Of a DNA stretch of 64,000 bases, positions 8,060 through 16,749 are shown in pieces. Position 1 is the first letter of the stretch; every line of letters starts with the position of its first letter. The notes beneath the pieces are model-generated. The model saw nothing but the letters and a program-made list of their open reading frames with translations. It ran no database searches and was not told the DNA's origin. Made by a program: the position numbers and the translations under genes. This stretch comes from Roseiarcus sp963835215 (GTDB lineage: Bacteria > Pseudomonadota > Alphaproteobacteria > Rhizobiales > Beijerinckiaceae): contig CAWIES010000002.1 of assembly GCA_963835215.1 (NCBI GenBank), positions 1,426,001 through 1,490,000 of the forward strand, in the 5' to 3' direction.

Positions 8060-9157
8060 TCAGGCCATGCTCTGGGCGCCCAGCAGCAGCGCCACGCCGA
8101 AGGCGACAATCAGCAGGGCGGCGAAGAACTCGACCCCGCGCGCCGCGAGCGCGATGCGGGAATCATCGCCCCTCGCCATCCGCATCGCGAGCCGCTTGGC
8201 GAACACCGCGGCGCAGGCGAGCGCGCCAGTGGTCAGCGCAACGCCGAGCGACATGGCGAAGGTCGCAAGGACGCCCGCCGCGAACAGCCCTTGGGCGAGC
8301 GCGAAGACCAGCACCAGGATGGCGCCTGAGCACGGGCGCGAACCAGCGGCGAGCACGGTCGCCGTCGCCGTACGCCAGGAGAAGACGTTTTCGAGCGTCG
8401 AGGGGTCGGGTGCGTGAGAATGGCCGCAGGCGGCAAGTTCGGCCGCCGACATGGCTTCGGGCGCCGCGTTGGGGGCGGCGGGGTCGGGCTCGTAGGCGCG
8501 TAGCGACAGCGCGCCCGCCGAGCCGGCGCCCTGCCGCCACGGCGCGCCGGCATAGAGCGCGCCATGGGCGAGCGCGGCCTGGTGCGCGAAGCGCGCTCGC
8601 AGCGCCTCGAGCAGCGCGCGCCCCTTGGTCCAGGTGAGCCACAGGCCAATGGCGATCAGGCCGGCGTAGCTTGCCAGCGCCAGCCAATCGGCGGCGTGGT
8701 TCATTTCAGCCGAGGTGGCGTTGAAGATCAGCGCGGCCGCGCCCACCAGCGCCACCGCCACCGCGCCTTGCAACATCGCGGCGAGGAAGGCGAGGACGAG
8801 GCCGCGCTTCAGCGCCCGGTCGCTCGCCAGCATGTAGGAGGCGATCACCGCCTTGCCGTGGCCCGGCCCGGCGGCGTGGACGACGCCATAGGCAAAGCCG
8901 ATGCCGACGAGGCCCCAGACCGCCGCCGGATTGTCGTGCAGCGCCTTGACGTCGTTGGCGATGAGATGGGTCAGCGACGACTGCGCCGCCATCAGCCAGC
9001 CGGTCAATCCGCCGCTGGCGCCCCCGCCGCCCTCGCCTCCGCCGACCGAGAAGGGACGCTGGGCGAGCTGCGCGAGCGCCGGCGTCGCGAAACCGGTCGC
9101 AAGCAGGCCAGCGACAAGATGGCGCGCCGCGCGGCGCAGGAGCGAAAAGCGCATCAT
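8060..9157 (-). CDS. NicO/RcnA-type nickel/cobalt transporter
   Basis: An integral membrane protein of about 365 residues with an N-terminal signal-like segment and six or more membrane helices. The metal-transport signature appears as GVVHAAGPGHGKAVIASYML in the first part and SRPCSGAILVLVFALAQG in the second, as in RcnA/NicO exporters. Between them lies a hydrophilic loop with a short histidine motif (CGHSHAPD). Its start codon overlaps the stop of the DUF1007 gene as ATGA (9157-9154), so translation of the two is coupled. An efflux role for Ni or Co is the family expectation; Zn or other divalent metals are possible. Confidence 0.9.
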   Translation of the reverse strand: MMRFSLLRRAARHLVAGLLATGFATPALAQLAQRPFSVGGGEGGGGASGGLTGWLMAAQSSLTHLIANDVKALHDNPAAVWGLVGIGFAYGVVHAAGPGHGKAVIASYMLASDRALKRGLVLAFLAAMLQGAVAVALVGAAALIFNATSAEMNHAADWLALASYAGLIAIGLWLTWTKGRALLEALRARFAHQAALAHGALYAGAPWRQGAGSAGALSLRAYEPDPAAPNAAPEAMSAAELAACGHSHAPDPSTLENVFSWRTATATVLAAGSRPCSGAILVLVFALAQGLFAAGVLATFAMSLGVALTTGALACAAVFAKRLAMRMARGDDSRIALAARGVEFFAALLIVAFGVALLLGAQSMA

Positions 9158-9834
9158 GGGCAGGCGACGATGGCGCTGCTCGCCATCTTGAAACCGAAAT
9201 TGGTTCCAGGGGCGAGATTGGTGAAGAAGGATTCGCTGAGCTTCTGCTTGTCCTGATCCTCGAGCGGCTTGGGCTTGGCGATCGAGGCCGAGCAGCCGGC
9301 GGGCGCGGAGGCAAGGGAGATTCCGCCCGTGTCGTCGAATTCGAAGTCGATGAAATACTCGGGATCGGCGACCAACATCGAGAAATAGGGTCCAGGCGCG
9401 GTCGGCGTCTTCAGATGAAGAACGACGTGGAAGGTCACCAGATGGTCGGCCCGCTCCTCCATCCAATAATCGCCATCGTTGACCGGCGCGAACTCGGCGG
9501 TCTTGCCGCCGATCCGCAGCGTGGTGAAATAGCCGATCTCGGCGAGGCCGCCGGCGTTCTCGCGCGCCAGCGGCGCAAAGGTCTCGCGCTTGATCAGTTC
9601 GCCCGGCTTGGCGAGACCCTGGGTGGCGAAAGCGGAATACATCTCGTCGAACACCCAGTCGTGGCTGACGGTCGCAACCTTGCCGTCGGGGGAAAACCCG
9701 ATCTGGCTCCTGACTGTCACCCAGACATGGGGATGGGCCAAGGCAAGCGCCGGCGCGAAGGCCAAGCCCAAGGCGACGAAGAGGGCGAGCGCCGGCCGCA
9801 GGGCGGGCGAAGCGAGAGTCACGGACCAGTCCAT
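9154..9834 (-). CDS. DUF1007 periplasmic protein, partner of NicO transporter
   Basis: About 226 residues with a signal peptide (ALRPALALFVALGLAF, cleavage after ALA) and a mature N-terminus beginning HPHVWVTVRSQ, the histidine motif that is the hallmark of DUF1007. Further family segments are VSHDWVFDEMYSAFATQGL and PEYFIDFEFDDTGGI. These proteins are repeatedly found next to NicO-type metal transporters and are thought to handle metal on the periplasmic side. Here the coupling is tight, with ATGA overlap to the downstream transporter. The start is set at the ATG before DWSVTLASPAL; an ATG 60 bp upstream is in frame but gives an atypical leader. Confidence 0.88.
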   Translation of the reverse strand: MDWSVTLASPALRPALALFVALGLAFAPALALAHPHVWVTVRSQIGFSPDGKVATVSHDWVFDEMYSAFATQGLAKPGELIKRETFAPLARENAGGLAEIGYFTTLRIGGKTAEFAPVNDGDYWMEERADHLVTFHVVLHLKTPTAPGPYFSMLVADPEYFIDFEFDDTGGISLASAPAGCSASIAKPKPLEDQDKQKLSESFFTNLAPGTNFGFKMASSAIVACP

Positions 9835-9935
9835 AGTTTGGGTTGGCGGCTTGCCATGTGGCGGCGAACTGCGGCGCGAGGATGGCCGCGGCAATGGTTT
9901 AGCCTTTCTTTAGGCAATGCGCGCATTTTCGCCCA

Positions 9936-10865
9936 ATGGCGCGTTGCGTATGGCCAAAACTCGCTCTTGTTGCGGCTCTCATGTCGCTCGCCGGCTGCGG
10001 CTGGCTCGAGCGCGCGGAGCGTCCGGTCTGGCGCGCGCAGGCGGAAAACCTGTGCCTCGAGCGCGGGCTGGTCAAACTCTCCTCTTCGATCGCGCCGCTG
10101 CCGGAGATCGACGGACCCGGCATTTGCGGCATGACCCACCCGCTCAAACTGTCGGCGCTGACCGACGGGGCGGTGGTTGTCGACAAGCCGGTGACGATCG
10201 ACTGCCCGATGGTCGTCGCGCTCGAAGGCTGGCTCGCCGAGGTCGTCCAGCCCTACGCCCAGCAAAATTTCGGTCAGAACGTCGTCGAGCTCGAAGCGTT
10301 CGGCGCCTATTCCTGCCGCTCGGTCGACAACATGGCTGGCGCGCCGTTGTCCGAACATTCCTTCGGCAACGCGATCGACGTCTCCGGCTTCCGCCTCGCC
10401 GACGGGCGCGAAATTTCGATCGTTCGCGACTGGAAGCGCACAGACACGATCGAGGCGACGTTCCTGCGCGAGATCCACGCCGGCGCCTGCCAGCATTTTA
10501 CCACCGTGCTCGGCCCTGGCGCCGATGTCTTCCACTACAATCATTTCCACCTTGATCTGGCGATGCACGGGCAGACCAACACCGGGCCGCGCCGCTATTG
10601 CCGGCCCGAGCCCCCGCCCGACCTCGCGCCGCCGCCTGGCCGGCCGGACGGCCTGCCGCCCGCGCCCAATCTGGAGGAGCCGCTCGACGTCGCCAGAGCC
10701 AGCATGCGGCCGAGCGGCGGCCCGCTCGACTTGCGCGGCCCCTCGGCGGCGTTGCCGCCGCCGACCTCCTTCGAAGTCCGCCCGGCCCCGCCGCCAGTGC
10801 TGCCCTCCGACGACGGCGTCGATAGCTCGCCGACCTCCGCGATCCCGCTCTCGCGCGACGATTGA
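9936..10865 (+). CDS. Extensin-like C-terminal domain lipoprotein
   Basis: A 309-residue protein with a lipoprotein signal (LVAALMSLAGC, lipobox LAGC) and an extensin-like C-terminal domain (about 30-215). The domain shows CRSVDNMAGAPLSEHSFGNA and FHYNHFHLDLAMHG, histidine/aspartate motifs resembling the D-Ala-D-Ala carboxypeptidase (MEPS) zinc fold, so a cell-wall hydrolase role is possible but unproven. The C-terminal about 90 residues are proline-rich and look disordered, perhaps spanning the periplasm. It is followed by a composite hairpin repeat, has no operon partner, and is divergent from the DUF1007/NicO pair. Confidence 0.88.
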   Translation: MARCVWPKLALVAALMSLAGCGWLERAERPVWRAQAENLCLERGLVKLSSSIAPLPEIDGPGICGMTHPLKLSALTDGAVVVDKPVTIDCPMVVALEGWLAEVVQPYAQQNFGQNVVELEAFGAYSCRSVDNMAGAPLSEHSFGNAIDVSGFRLADGREISIVRDWKRTDTIEATFLREIHAGACQHFTTVLGPGADVFHYNHFHLDLAMHGQTNTGPRRYCRPEPPPDLAPPPGRPDGLPPAPNLEEPLDVARASMRPSGGPLDLRGPSAALPPPTSFEVRPAPPPVLPSDDGVDSSPTSAIPLSRDD

Positions 10866-10879
10866 GGTCGGCGCCCTTC

Positions 10880-11010
10880 CCCTCACCCCAGCCCTCTCCC
10901 GCAAGCGGGAGAGGGGGATCACCCCTTCTCCCGCTTGCGGGAGAAGGTGGCGCCATAGGGCGTTCGTTAGAACGCCCGTCTTTCGACGGGTTATGGCGCC
11001 GGATGAGGGG
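10880..11010. repeat. Composite intergenic hairpin repeat, long form
   Basis: Outer modules are the hairpins CCTCTCCCGC/GCGGGAGAGG and TTCTCCCGC/GCGGGAGAA. These are followed by a unit with outer stem GGCGCCATA/TATGGCGCC enclosing two inner hairpins, GGGCGTTC/GAACGCCC and CCCGTC/GACGGG. Related copies occur at 29056-29200 (long form) and at 31742-31833, 40771-40832 and 53508-53551 (short forms). It sits between the extensin-like gene and puuE and may act in transcription termination or RNA 3' end protection. Confidence 0.8.
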
Positions 11011-11075
11011 CGCGGGCTTTTGACCCCGCTCGGGCGCTAGCGCAAACTCGCTGCAACAGACCAGAGAGGGTTTCG

Positions 11076-12492
11076 ATGAGTGACGTCTATCCGCGCGACA
11101 TGGTTGGCTACGGCCGCACGCCGCCGTTCGCCGACTGGCCGGGCGGGGCGCGGATCGCGCTGCAGTTCGTCATCAACTACGAGGAGGGCGGCGAGAACAA
11201 CATCCTGCACGGCGACGCCGCCTCGGAAGCGTTCCTGTCCGAGATCATCGGCGCGGCGCCGTGGCCCGGCATGCGTCACATGAACATGGAGTCGATCTAC
11301 GAATACGGCGCGCGCGCCGGCTTCTGGCGGCTGCACCGCTTGTTCACCGAGCGCGACGCCCCCGTCACCGTCTACGCGGTCGCAACCGCGATGGCGCGCA
11401 ACCCGCAAGTGGTCGCGGCGATGAATGAGGCGGGCTGGGAGATCGCCACCCACGGCTACAAGTGGATCGACTATCGCGACACGCCGCGCGAGCTCGAGGA
11501 GCGCCATATCGCCGACGCGGTTCGCATCCACACGGAGGTCGCCGGCCAACGCCCGCTCGGCTTCTACCAGGGCCGCTCGTCGATCAACACGATCCCGCTC
11601 GGCTGCGAGGAAGGCGGCTTTCTCTATTGCGCCGACGCCTACGCCGACGATCTGCCCTATTGGATCGAGGGGCCGAAGGGGCCGCAGCTCATCGTGCCCT
11701 ACACGCTCGATTCCAACGACATGCGCTTTGCCGCCGCGCAGGGGTTCAATTCCGGCGATCAGTTCTTCGCCTATCTCAAAGACTCGTTCGACACGCTCTA
11801 CGCCGAGGGCGCGAGCGCCCCCAAGATGCTGTCGATCGGCCTGCACAATCGGCTGGTCGGCCGGCCGGGGCGCGCCGCCTCGCTCGCCCGCTTCCTCGAC
11901 TATGCGCGTGCCCACGACAAAGTGTGGATCGCAACCCGCCTCGACATCGCCCGCCACTGGATTCGCCGCCATGCGCCGCCCGGCGGCTGGAAGCCCTCGC
12001 GCCTGACCCGCACGCTGTTCGTCGAGCGCTTCGGCGCCGTCTACGAGCACTCGCCCTGGATCGCCGAAGCCGCCTACGACGCTGGCCTTGGCGCGGCCGC
12101 CGACACAGCCGAGGGTCTCGCCAAGGCGATGGCGCGCGCGGCGGCGACGGGGAGCGCGGCGCAGAAAAAGGCGCTGATCGCGGCCCACCCCGATCTTGCC
12201 GGCAAGCTCGCGCTCGCCAAGGGCCTCACCGCCGAATCGACGCGCGAACAGCAAGGGCGCCGGGCTCGATCGCCTGACGCCCGACGAACTCACGCGCTTC
12301 ACCGCGCTCAACGCCGCCTATCGCGCCCGCTTCGGCTTCCCCTTCATCATTGCGGTGAAGGGCAAGAGCAAGGATGACATCCTCGCCGCTTTCGAAAAGC
12401 GGCTGAAGCACGATCCGGCGGCGGAGACGCAAACCGCGCTCGCCGAGATCGACCGCATCGCCGCGCTGCGCATCGCCGAGATCATGGCGTGA
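11076..12492 (+). pseudogene. PuuE-UraD fusion (allantoinase-like deacetylase + OHCU decarboxylase), one frameshift
   Basis: Residues 1 to about 300 are a polysaccharide-deacetylase-fold protein of the PuuE type, which is associated with urate and allantoin breakdown (YPRDMVGYGRTPPFADWPGG, EIATHGYKWIDYRD, LSIGLHNRLVGRPGRA). The following about 170 residues are an OHCU decarboxylase: VYEHSPWIAEAAY near the junction and RARFGFPFIIAVKGKSKDDI near the end. PuuE-like proteins are known both beside and fused to UraD. One extra G near 12256 breaks the frame within the UraD part; removing it gives about 471 residues. A sequencing indel is the simplest cause. The stop overlaps the guaD start. Confidence 0.85.
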
Positions 12493-13789
12493 GCGCGCGC
12501 ATCATTCGCGGCCGGGTGCTCAGTTTCCACGACGATCCGCGTCTTGCCGGCGCGACCGCCTGGCGGCTGATCGACGACGGCGCCGTGCTCATCGACAACG
12601 GCCTCATCGCTGCGGTCGGCGAGGCGGGCGCGATCCTCGCCGGCGCGCCGGCCGGCGCGCCGCTCGACGATCACCGCGGCAAGCTGGTGGCGCCAGGCTT
12701 CATCGATGCGCATATCCATTATCCGCAGACCCGCGTCATCGGCTCCTATGGCGCGCAACTGCTCGACTGGCTCAACACATACACGTTTCCCGAAGAGCAG
12801 AAATTCGCCGACCCGGCGCATTGCGCCGAGGTGGCGCGCTTCTTCCTCGACGAACTCTTCCGCCAGGGCACGACCACCGCCTGCGTCTATTGCACCGTCC
12901 ATCCGCAATCGGTCGAGGCTTTCTTCGCCGAGGCCGAGCGGCGCGGCGCGCGCATGATCGCCGGCAAGGTGATGATGGACCGCAACGCGCCGCCCGCGCT
13001 CACCGACACCGCGCAGCGCGGCTATGACGAGACCAAGGCGCTGATCGCGCGCTGGCGCGGGCGCGGCCGGCTCGACTACGCGATCAGCCCGCGCTTCGCC
13101 GTCACCTCGAGCGAGGCGCAGCTCGAGGCGGCCGGCGCGCTCGTGCGCGAGCACCCCGAGGCCTACATGCAGACCCATCTCGACGAGAACCTCGCCGAGA
13201 TCGCCTTCGTCAAACGACAGTTTCCCTGGGCCAAGACCTATCTCGACGTCTACGCGCGCTACGGCCTCGTCGGCGCCGCGCTCGATCTTCGGCCATTGCA
13301 TTCATCTCGAAGATTCGGAAGTGGCGAGCCTCGCCGCAACGAAGTCGGTCGCGGCCTTCTGCCCGACCTCGAACCTGTTCCTCGGCTCGGGCCTGTTCGA
13401 CAAGCGGCGGCTCGATCAGGCGGGCGTGCGCGTCGCGCTGGCGACCGATGTCGGCGGCGGCACCAGCTACTCGATGCTCGCCACCGCCGCCGAAGGCTAC
13501 AAAGTCGCTGCAGATGAACGGCCAGTCCTGGCCGGCGGCGCAAATGCTCTACCAGATGACGCTCGGCAACGCCCGCGCGCTGTCGCTTGAGACACGCATC
13601 GGCCGCATCGAACCCGGCTTCGAGGCCGACCTCGTGGTGCTCGACCCGCGCGCCACGCCGGCGATGGCGCACCGGATGGAGTCGCACGATGGGGACTTGG
13701 AGGAGGAGCTGTTCGTGCTGGTGATGATGGGGGACGATCGGGCGGTGAAGGAGACGTATGTGGCGGGGGTGGGGGTGAAGGGGAGGTGA
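12489..13789 (+). pseudogene. guaD: Guanine deaminase, two frameshifts
   Basis: An amidohydrolase that converts guanine to xanthine. The GTG start at 12489 overlaps the uraD TGA. Metal-binding HIHYPQTRVIGSYGAQLLDW, the HLDEN segment and the DVGGGTSYSML segment with the metal-binding aspartate are all visible. The frame changes near 13285 (FGHCIHLEDSEVASLAA is read in a second frame) and again near 13510 (an extra base before LQMNGQSWPAAQMLY), with a good C-terminus ending VKETYVAGV. Correcting both gives about 432 residues, the usual size. Placement after puuE-uraD supports a purine degradation operon in which xanthine and urate steps must be encoded elsewhere. Confidence 0.86.
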
Positions 13790-13861
13790 GGGGGGCGGGG
13801 CTTTGAACCAACGATAGGATGGAGGGCGGCGGTCGACTAAGAACTAACGAGGGGGGACGAA

Positions 13862-14023
13862 ATGCTTAAAATCAAACGAAATCTTGAAATGATCCGGGAG
13901 CGCACAAACGCGGACCCGCGGCTTCAAAGGCGCACCAAATCCAATATGACATTCCGTCAAGGAAGGGGGCCACACGACCGGCGAATTATCGTATGGTCCT
14001 CTAATCGCGGCGAGTGGATCTAG
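13862..14023 (+). CDS. Short basic ORF of 53 residues, unknown
   Basis: Begins ATGCTTAAAATC with a strong purine-rich ribosome-binding site (GAGGGGGG) about 7 bp upstream and ends at TAG 14021-14023. The product is strongly basic, containing KIKRNLEMIRERTN and RRTKSNMTFRQGRG. No family is recognised and no signal peptide or membrane segment is present. The main support is the ribosome-binding site, so this could be a chance frame or the front of a decayed gene. Confidence 0.3.
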   Translation: MLKIKRNLEMIRERTNADPRLQRRTKSNMTFRQGRGPHDRRIIVWSSNRGEWI

Positions 14024-14585
14024 ATTGGAAAATCGCCGCCATGTATCCCACGAACCAAGCCGCGATCACGATTTCCACGTATGGCCGGCGCGTGGAGATC
14101 CCATGGACGAAGCGTTGCTAATTATTGCCGGACCAAAGAAATAATACAGACTGAACTATCGTTCTGGAGCTCCAAGAATGTCGGGAGCGACTTGAGGGGC
14201 GTTTTGGACGCAAGTTTAATGAAGCTTTCACGAACTGCGTATTTGTCGAGATCTGATTGTTCAACAGATCGACAATAATCGACTCGTGCCGTATCGTCCC
14301 ACATCGGAAGGATTAAGGACCTCCGCGTTATACAAGCTAGATAAGACTGAGATCAGTCGATGGAAAACGAATAGTTGAGCGACTGTATCGAATGCGGCAT
14401 CTTTGGCTATTCATGCGGCATGACGTCCACTCGCGGCAAGACAAGGGCGGGCGGCGATTGGTTGCTGAGGCTATACACAAGATAGCCCCGCCAAAGGATA
14501 AGTCCTAGAATCTTCTTGTTGGCCCGTAAGAAAGAAATATCCGAGTGCAATTCGTATTGTTGAATTGACGAATGGGAATATAGTG

Positions 14586-14786
14586 ATGAACACACTGGAC
14601 GTCAACGGCATGGAGCCGACAGCGTATATCCAGCAGCAGGGGACTTCCGGGAACTGGATCACAATGAGCACAACCATTAACGCTCCAAGCTTCATTCGTG
14701 ATGCCATGCGCTCGGTGCAGACCAACTCTCCTGGCGCACGAATTCGTGCAGTCGACAGCAAGGGGCGCATTCTTGATATATTGTAG
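14586..14786 (+). CDS. Small hypothetical protein (66 residues)
   Basis: The product starts MNTLDVNGMEPTAYIQQQ and ends SPGARIRAVDSKGRILDIL. Its balanced composition, with a glutamine-rich N-terminus and an RIRAVDSKGRILDIL end resembling small proteins I associate with rhizobia, sets it apart from shadow frames. It lies inside the AT-richer stretch with no partner gene. The ribosome-binding site is weak (GGGA about 12 bp upstream). The function is unknown and the family resemblance is from memory, not checked. The overlapping long reverse-strand frame is considered a shadow. Confidence 0.5.
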   Translation: MNTLDVNGMEPTAYIQQQGTSGNWITMSTTINAPSFIRDAMRSVQTNSPGARIRAVDSKGRILDIL

Positions 14787-14979
14787 TCTTCTATGAGTTT
14801 TCCTCTATGCGTTAGGCGTCGATCTTCCACCAAATAAATTTGCGATCTGAGGGTGTCGAACTTTTGCGGACGACAAATTCTGATTGCCAAGCAACTACCT
14901 TGGAGCGCCGCGATAGCGGCGTGTCTCATCCCGGATGCCGATCCGCCAATCGTTTCCTGATCGTGCGACCCACCGCGCC

Positions 14980-15110
14980 GTCGACCTCATGGAGACCAAA
15001 ACCTCCGAAGCCGAAGGGCTGTCAAGGACGCGCTTTCAGCGCGCCGCTGAAGGCGGGCTGCGCATCCTCGACAGGCCTCGGCTTCGGAAACAGACGCTCA
15101 TGAGGTTGAC
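14980..15110. repeat. 131-bp imperfect palindrome
   Basis: The left arm begins GTCGACCTCATG, continues through CCGAAGCCGAAGG and CTGTCAAGGACGCGC, and meets a central palindrome TTCAGCGCGCCGCTGAA (15035-15051). The right arm returns through GCGCATCCTCGACAGG, CCTCGGCTTCGG and CATGAGGTTGAC. The arms pair along nearly their full length with small mismatches and one or two single-base gaps. It lies between the AT-richer stretch and the decayed zwf and is not part of any gene. It could be a mobile palindromic element, a cruciform or a strong RNA hairpin. Confidence 0.75.
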
Positions 15111-15465
15111 GGCCGTTCGAAGCGCATCCCTTCCGCCTAGCGGGGGAACGCAGCTCAAGGGCCGGATCAGGCGTCGCGGCGTCAGGCGATCGGGCGCGTC
15201 GGCCCTCATCCGGCCGCGTTGCGGTCAGCGCGGGAGCGCGCCCGAGACAGGCTCTTCCTCGCAAGGCGGAGGAGGGCCGGCCTGGCGAGGGGACGGACGA
15301 TTTGTTCGCGACTCGGGCTCGCGTCTTCGCTTTGGCTATCGGCGGACGGCTCTCTTGCGCAAGATTATGGGTTCGTGCGATAACAAAGTGAGCGGCACCC
15401 ACGCGCATTACGGATCACGAGAGGACACAGGCCGGGCCGCCCCCGCGGCGCGCCGCAATGAAGGA
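15111..15465. other. Intergenic stretch with no supported gene
   Basis: GC-rich sequence between the palindrome and the zwf start. A reading frame passes through it (from 14935), but the translation is arginine- and serine-rich and resembles no protein. A TTGCGC/GATAAC pair about 100 bp upstream of the zwf start could be a promoter, but this is weak. Nothing else stands out. Confidence 0.4.
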
Positions 15466-16432
15466 ATGAGCGCCTTGGCCAAGATTTCCTCCCGGGTGGT
15501 CCGAAACATCCGCAGGTCGTCGTCCTCGTCGGCGCCACCGGCGATCTGTCGCAGCGCAAGCTGCTGCCGGGCCTGTTCCATCTGTCAGCGCCGGGCTTCA
15601 TTCCGGCTGCCGGATCATCGGCGTCTCGCTCGACGACATCGACGCCGACGGCTTCCGCGCGATCGCGCGCGGCGCGCTCGACAAATTCTCGCCCCGCAAG
15701 GCCGAGCGAGGCCGAATGGGCCGCCTTCGCCGCGATCCTCGACTATGTCCCGCTGGCCGCCGGGCCCGAAGCGCTCAAGGCGGCGGTGGAAAAGGCGGAG
15801 CAGGCACTTGGCGGCGAGAGCCGCCGCCTGCATTATCTCAGCGTGCCGCCCGCCGCGGCGCTGTCGGCGGTGCGGCTGCTCGCCGAGGCCGGCCTCGTCG
15901 AGCGCTCGCGCATCATCATGGAAAAGCCGTTCGGCACCGATCTGGCGAGCGCGAAGTCGCTGAACGCCAAGCTGCACGAGGTCTTCGCCGAAGACCAGAT
16001 TTTCCGCATCGATCATTTCCTCGGCAAGGAGCCGGCGCAGAACATCCTCGCGTTCCGCTTCGCCAACGGTCTGTTCGAGCCGATCTGGAACCGCAATTTC
16101 ATCGATCACGTGCAGATCGACGTGCCCGAGACGCTGGGCCTCGGCAAGCGCGCCGGGCTTCTATGAGGCGACCGGCGCCTATCGCGACATGGTGGTGACC
16201 CACCTGTTCCAGATCCTCGCCTTCATGGCGATGGAGCCGCCGACCGCGCTCGATGCCGGCGCCGATCAGCGAGGAGAAGAACAAGGTCTTCCGCAGCATG
16301 TGCCGATCGAGCCGAAGGACGTCGTGCGCGGCCAATATGCCGGCTACCGGCCGAGGAAGGCGTCGATCCGGAGTCCGACACCGAGACCTTCATCGCGCTC
16401 AAATGTTGATCGAAAATTGGCGCTGGGCCGGC
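15466..16432 (+). pseudogene. zwf: Glucose-6-phosphate dehydrogenase, truncated and multiply frameshifted
   Basis: Pieces in all three frames together give the N-terminal two-thirds of G6PDH: HPQVVVLVGATGDLSQRKLL (NADP-binding), RIIMEKPFGTDL, the catalytic RIDHFLGKEP with NILAFRFANGLFEPIWN, then the EATGAYRDMVVTHLFQIL and FIALKMLIENWRWAG segments. At least seven single-base gains or losses are needed between 15500 and 16410. After about 16432 homology to the expected substrate-binding segment vanishes, so roughly the last 170 residues are missing. This differs from other broken genes in the window, which recover their full length. The enzyme would start the oxidative pentose-phosphate or Entner-Doudoroff route; this copy cannot be functional as written. 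Confidence 0.85.
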
Positions 16433-16749
16433 TTGTCTATTCTGGTATTACGGGGACATGATATGGATTCCCCCTTATCGAGTCGCCGACCCACCGCGCC
16501 GTCAGGCGCTGACGCGCCGACCCCTCCGGCCGCGCTTTGCGCAAGGGGAGAAGGGTCAGGCCTCCCGGCGCCCGCGACAAACGCTTTCTGATAAACAGAA
16601 CTCGTGTTACGCTCTTTCGTCAGTCTCTCAACCGTCGCCGCCCCGGAGCCAGCGGCCCATGGTCGCCCTCGCGCCCTCTCTCGTCGAAAGCGCGTTGGCG
16701 CCCTTGACGGCGACTAAGGAATTGATAGCGCGAAGGAATTCTATTTTTT
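16433..16749. other. Intergenic remnant downstream of truncated zwf
   Basis: No supported gene. It begins where zwf homology stops and carries at 16487-16503 a 17-bp sequence (CGACCCACCGCGCCGTC) identical to one at 14966-14982 next to the palindrome. The right end turns AT-richer just before the phased TTGAC array. Confidence 0.45.

Larger units (their letters stand above)
13790..14935. other. AT-richer, gene-poor stretch of unknown origin
   Basis: From just after guaD to about 14935 the base composition is visibly less GC-rich and codon bias differs from both sides. There is no long reading frame. Two short frames look possible (13862-14023 and 14586-14786); other short frames on both strands (for example 14122-14304 and 14407-14595, reverse) lack support. 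I find no transposase, integrase, tRNA or terminal inverted repeat. It may be a remnant of horizontally acquired DNA, but nothing in it identifies a source. Confidence 0.55.

Noticed and set aside
14471..14929. 152-codon reverse frame in the AT-richer stretch
   Set aside because: Covers the better-supported forward 66-residue ORF and shows no domain or ribosome-binding site.
14935..15963. 342-codon forward frame across the palindrome into zwf
   Set aside because: The first part is arginine/serine-rich with no homology, and the later part is the wrong frame of zwf.
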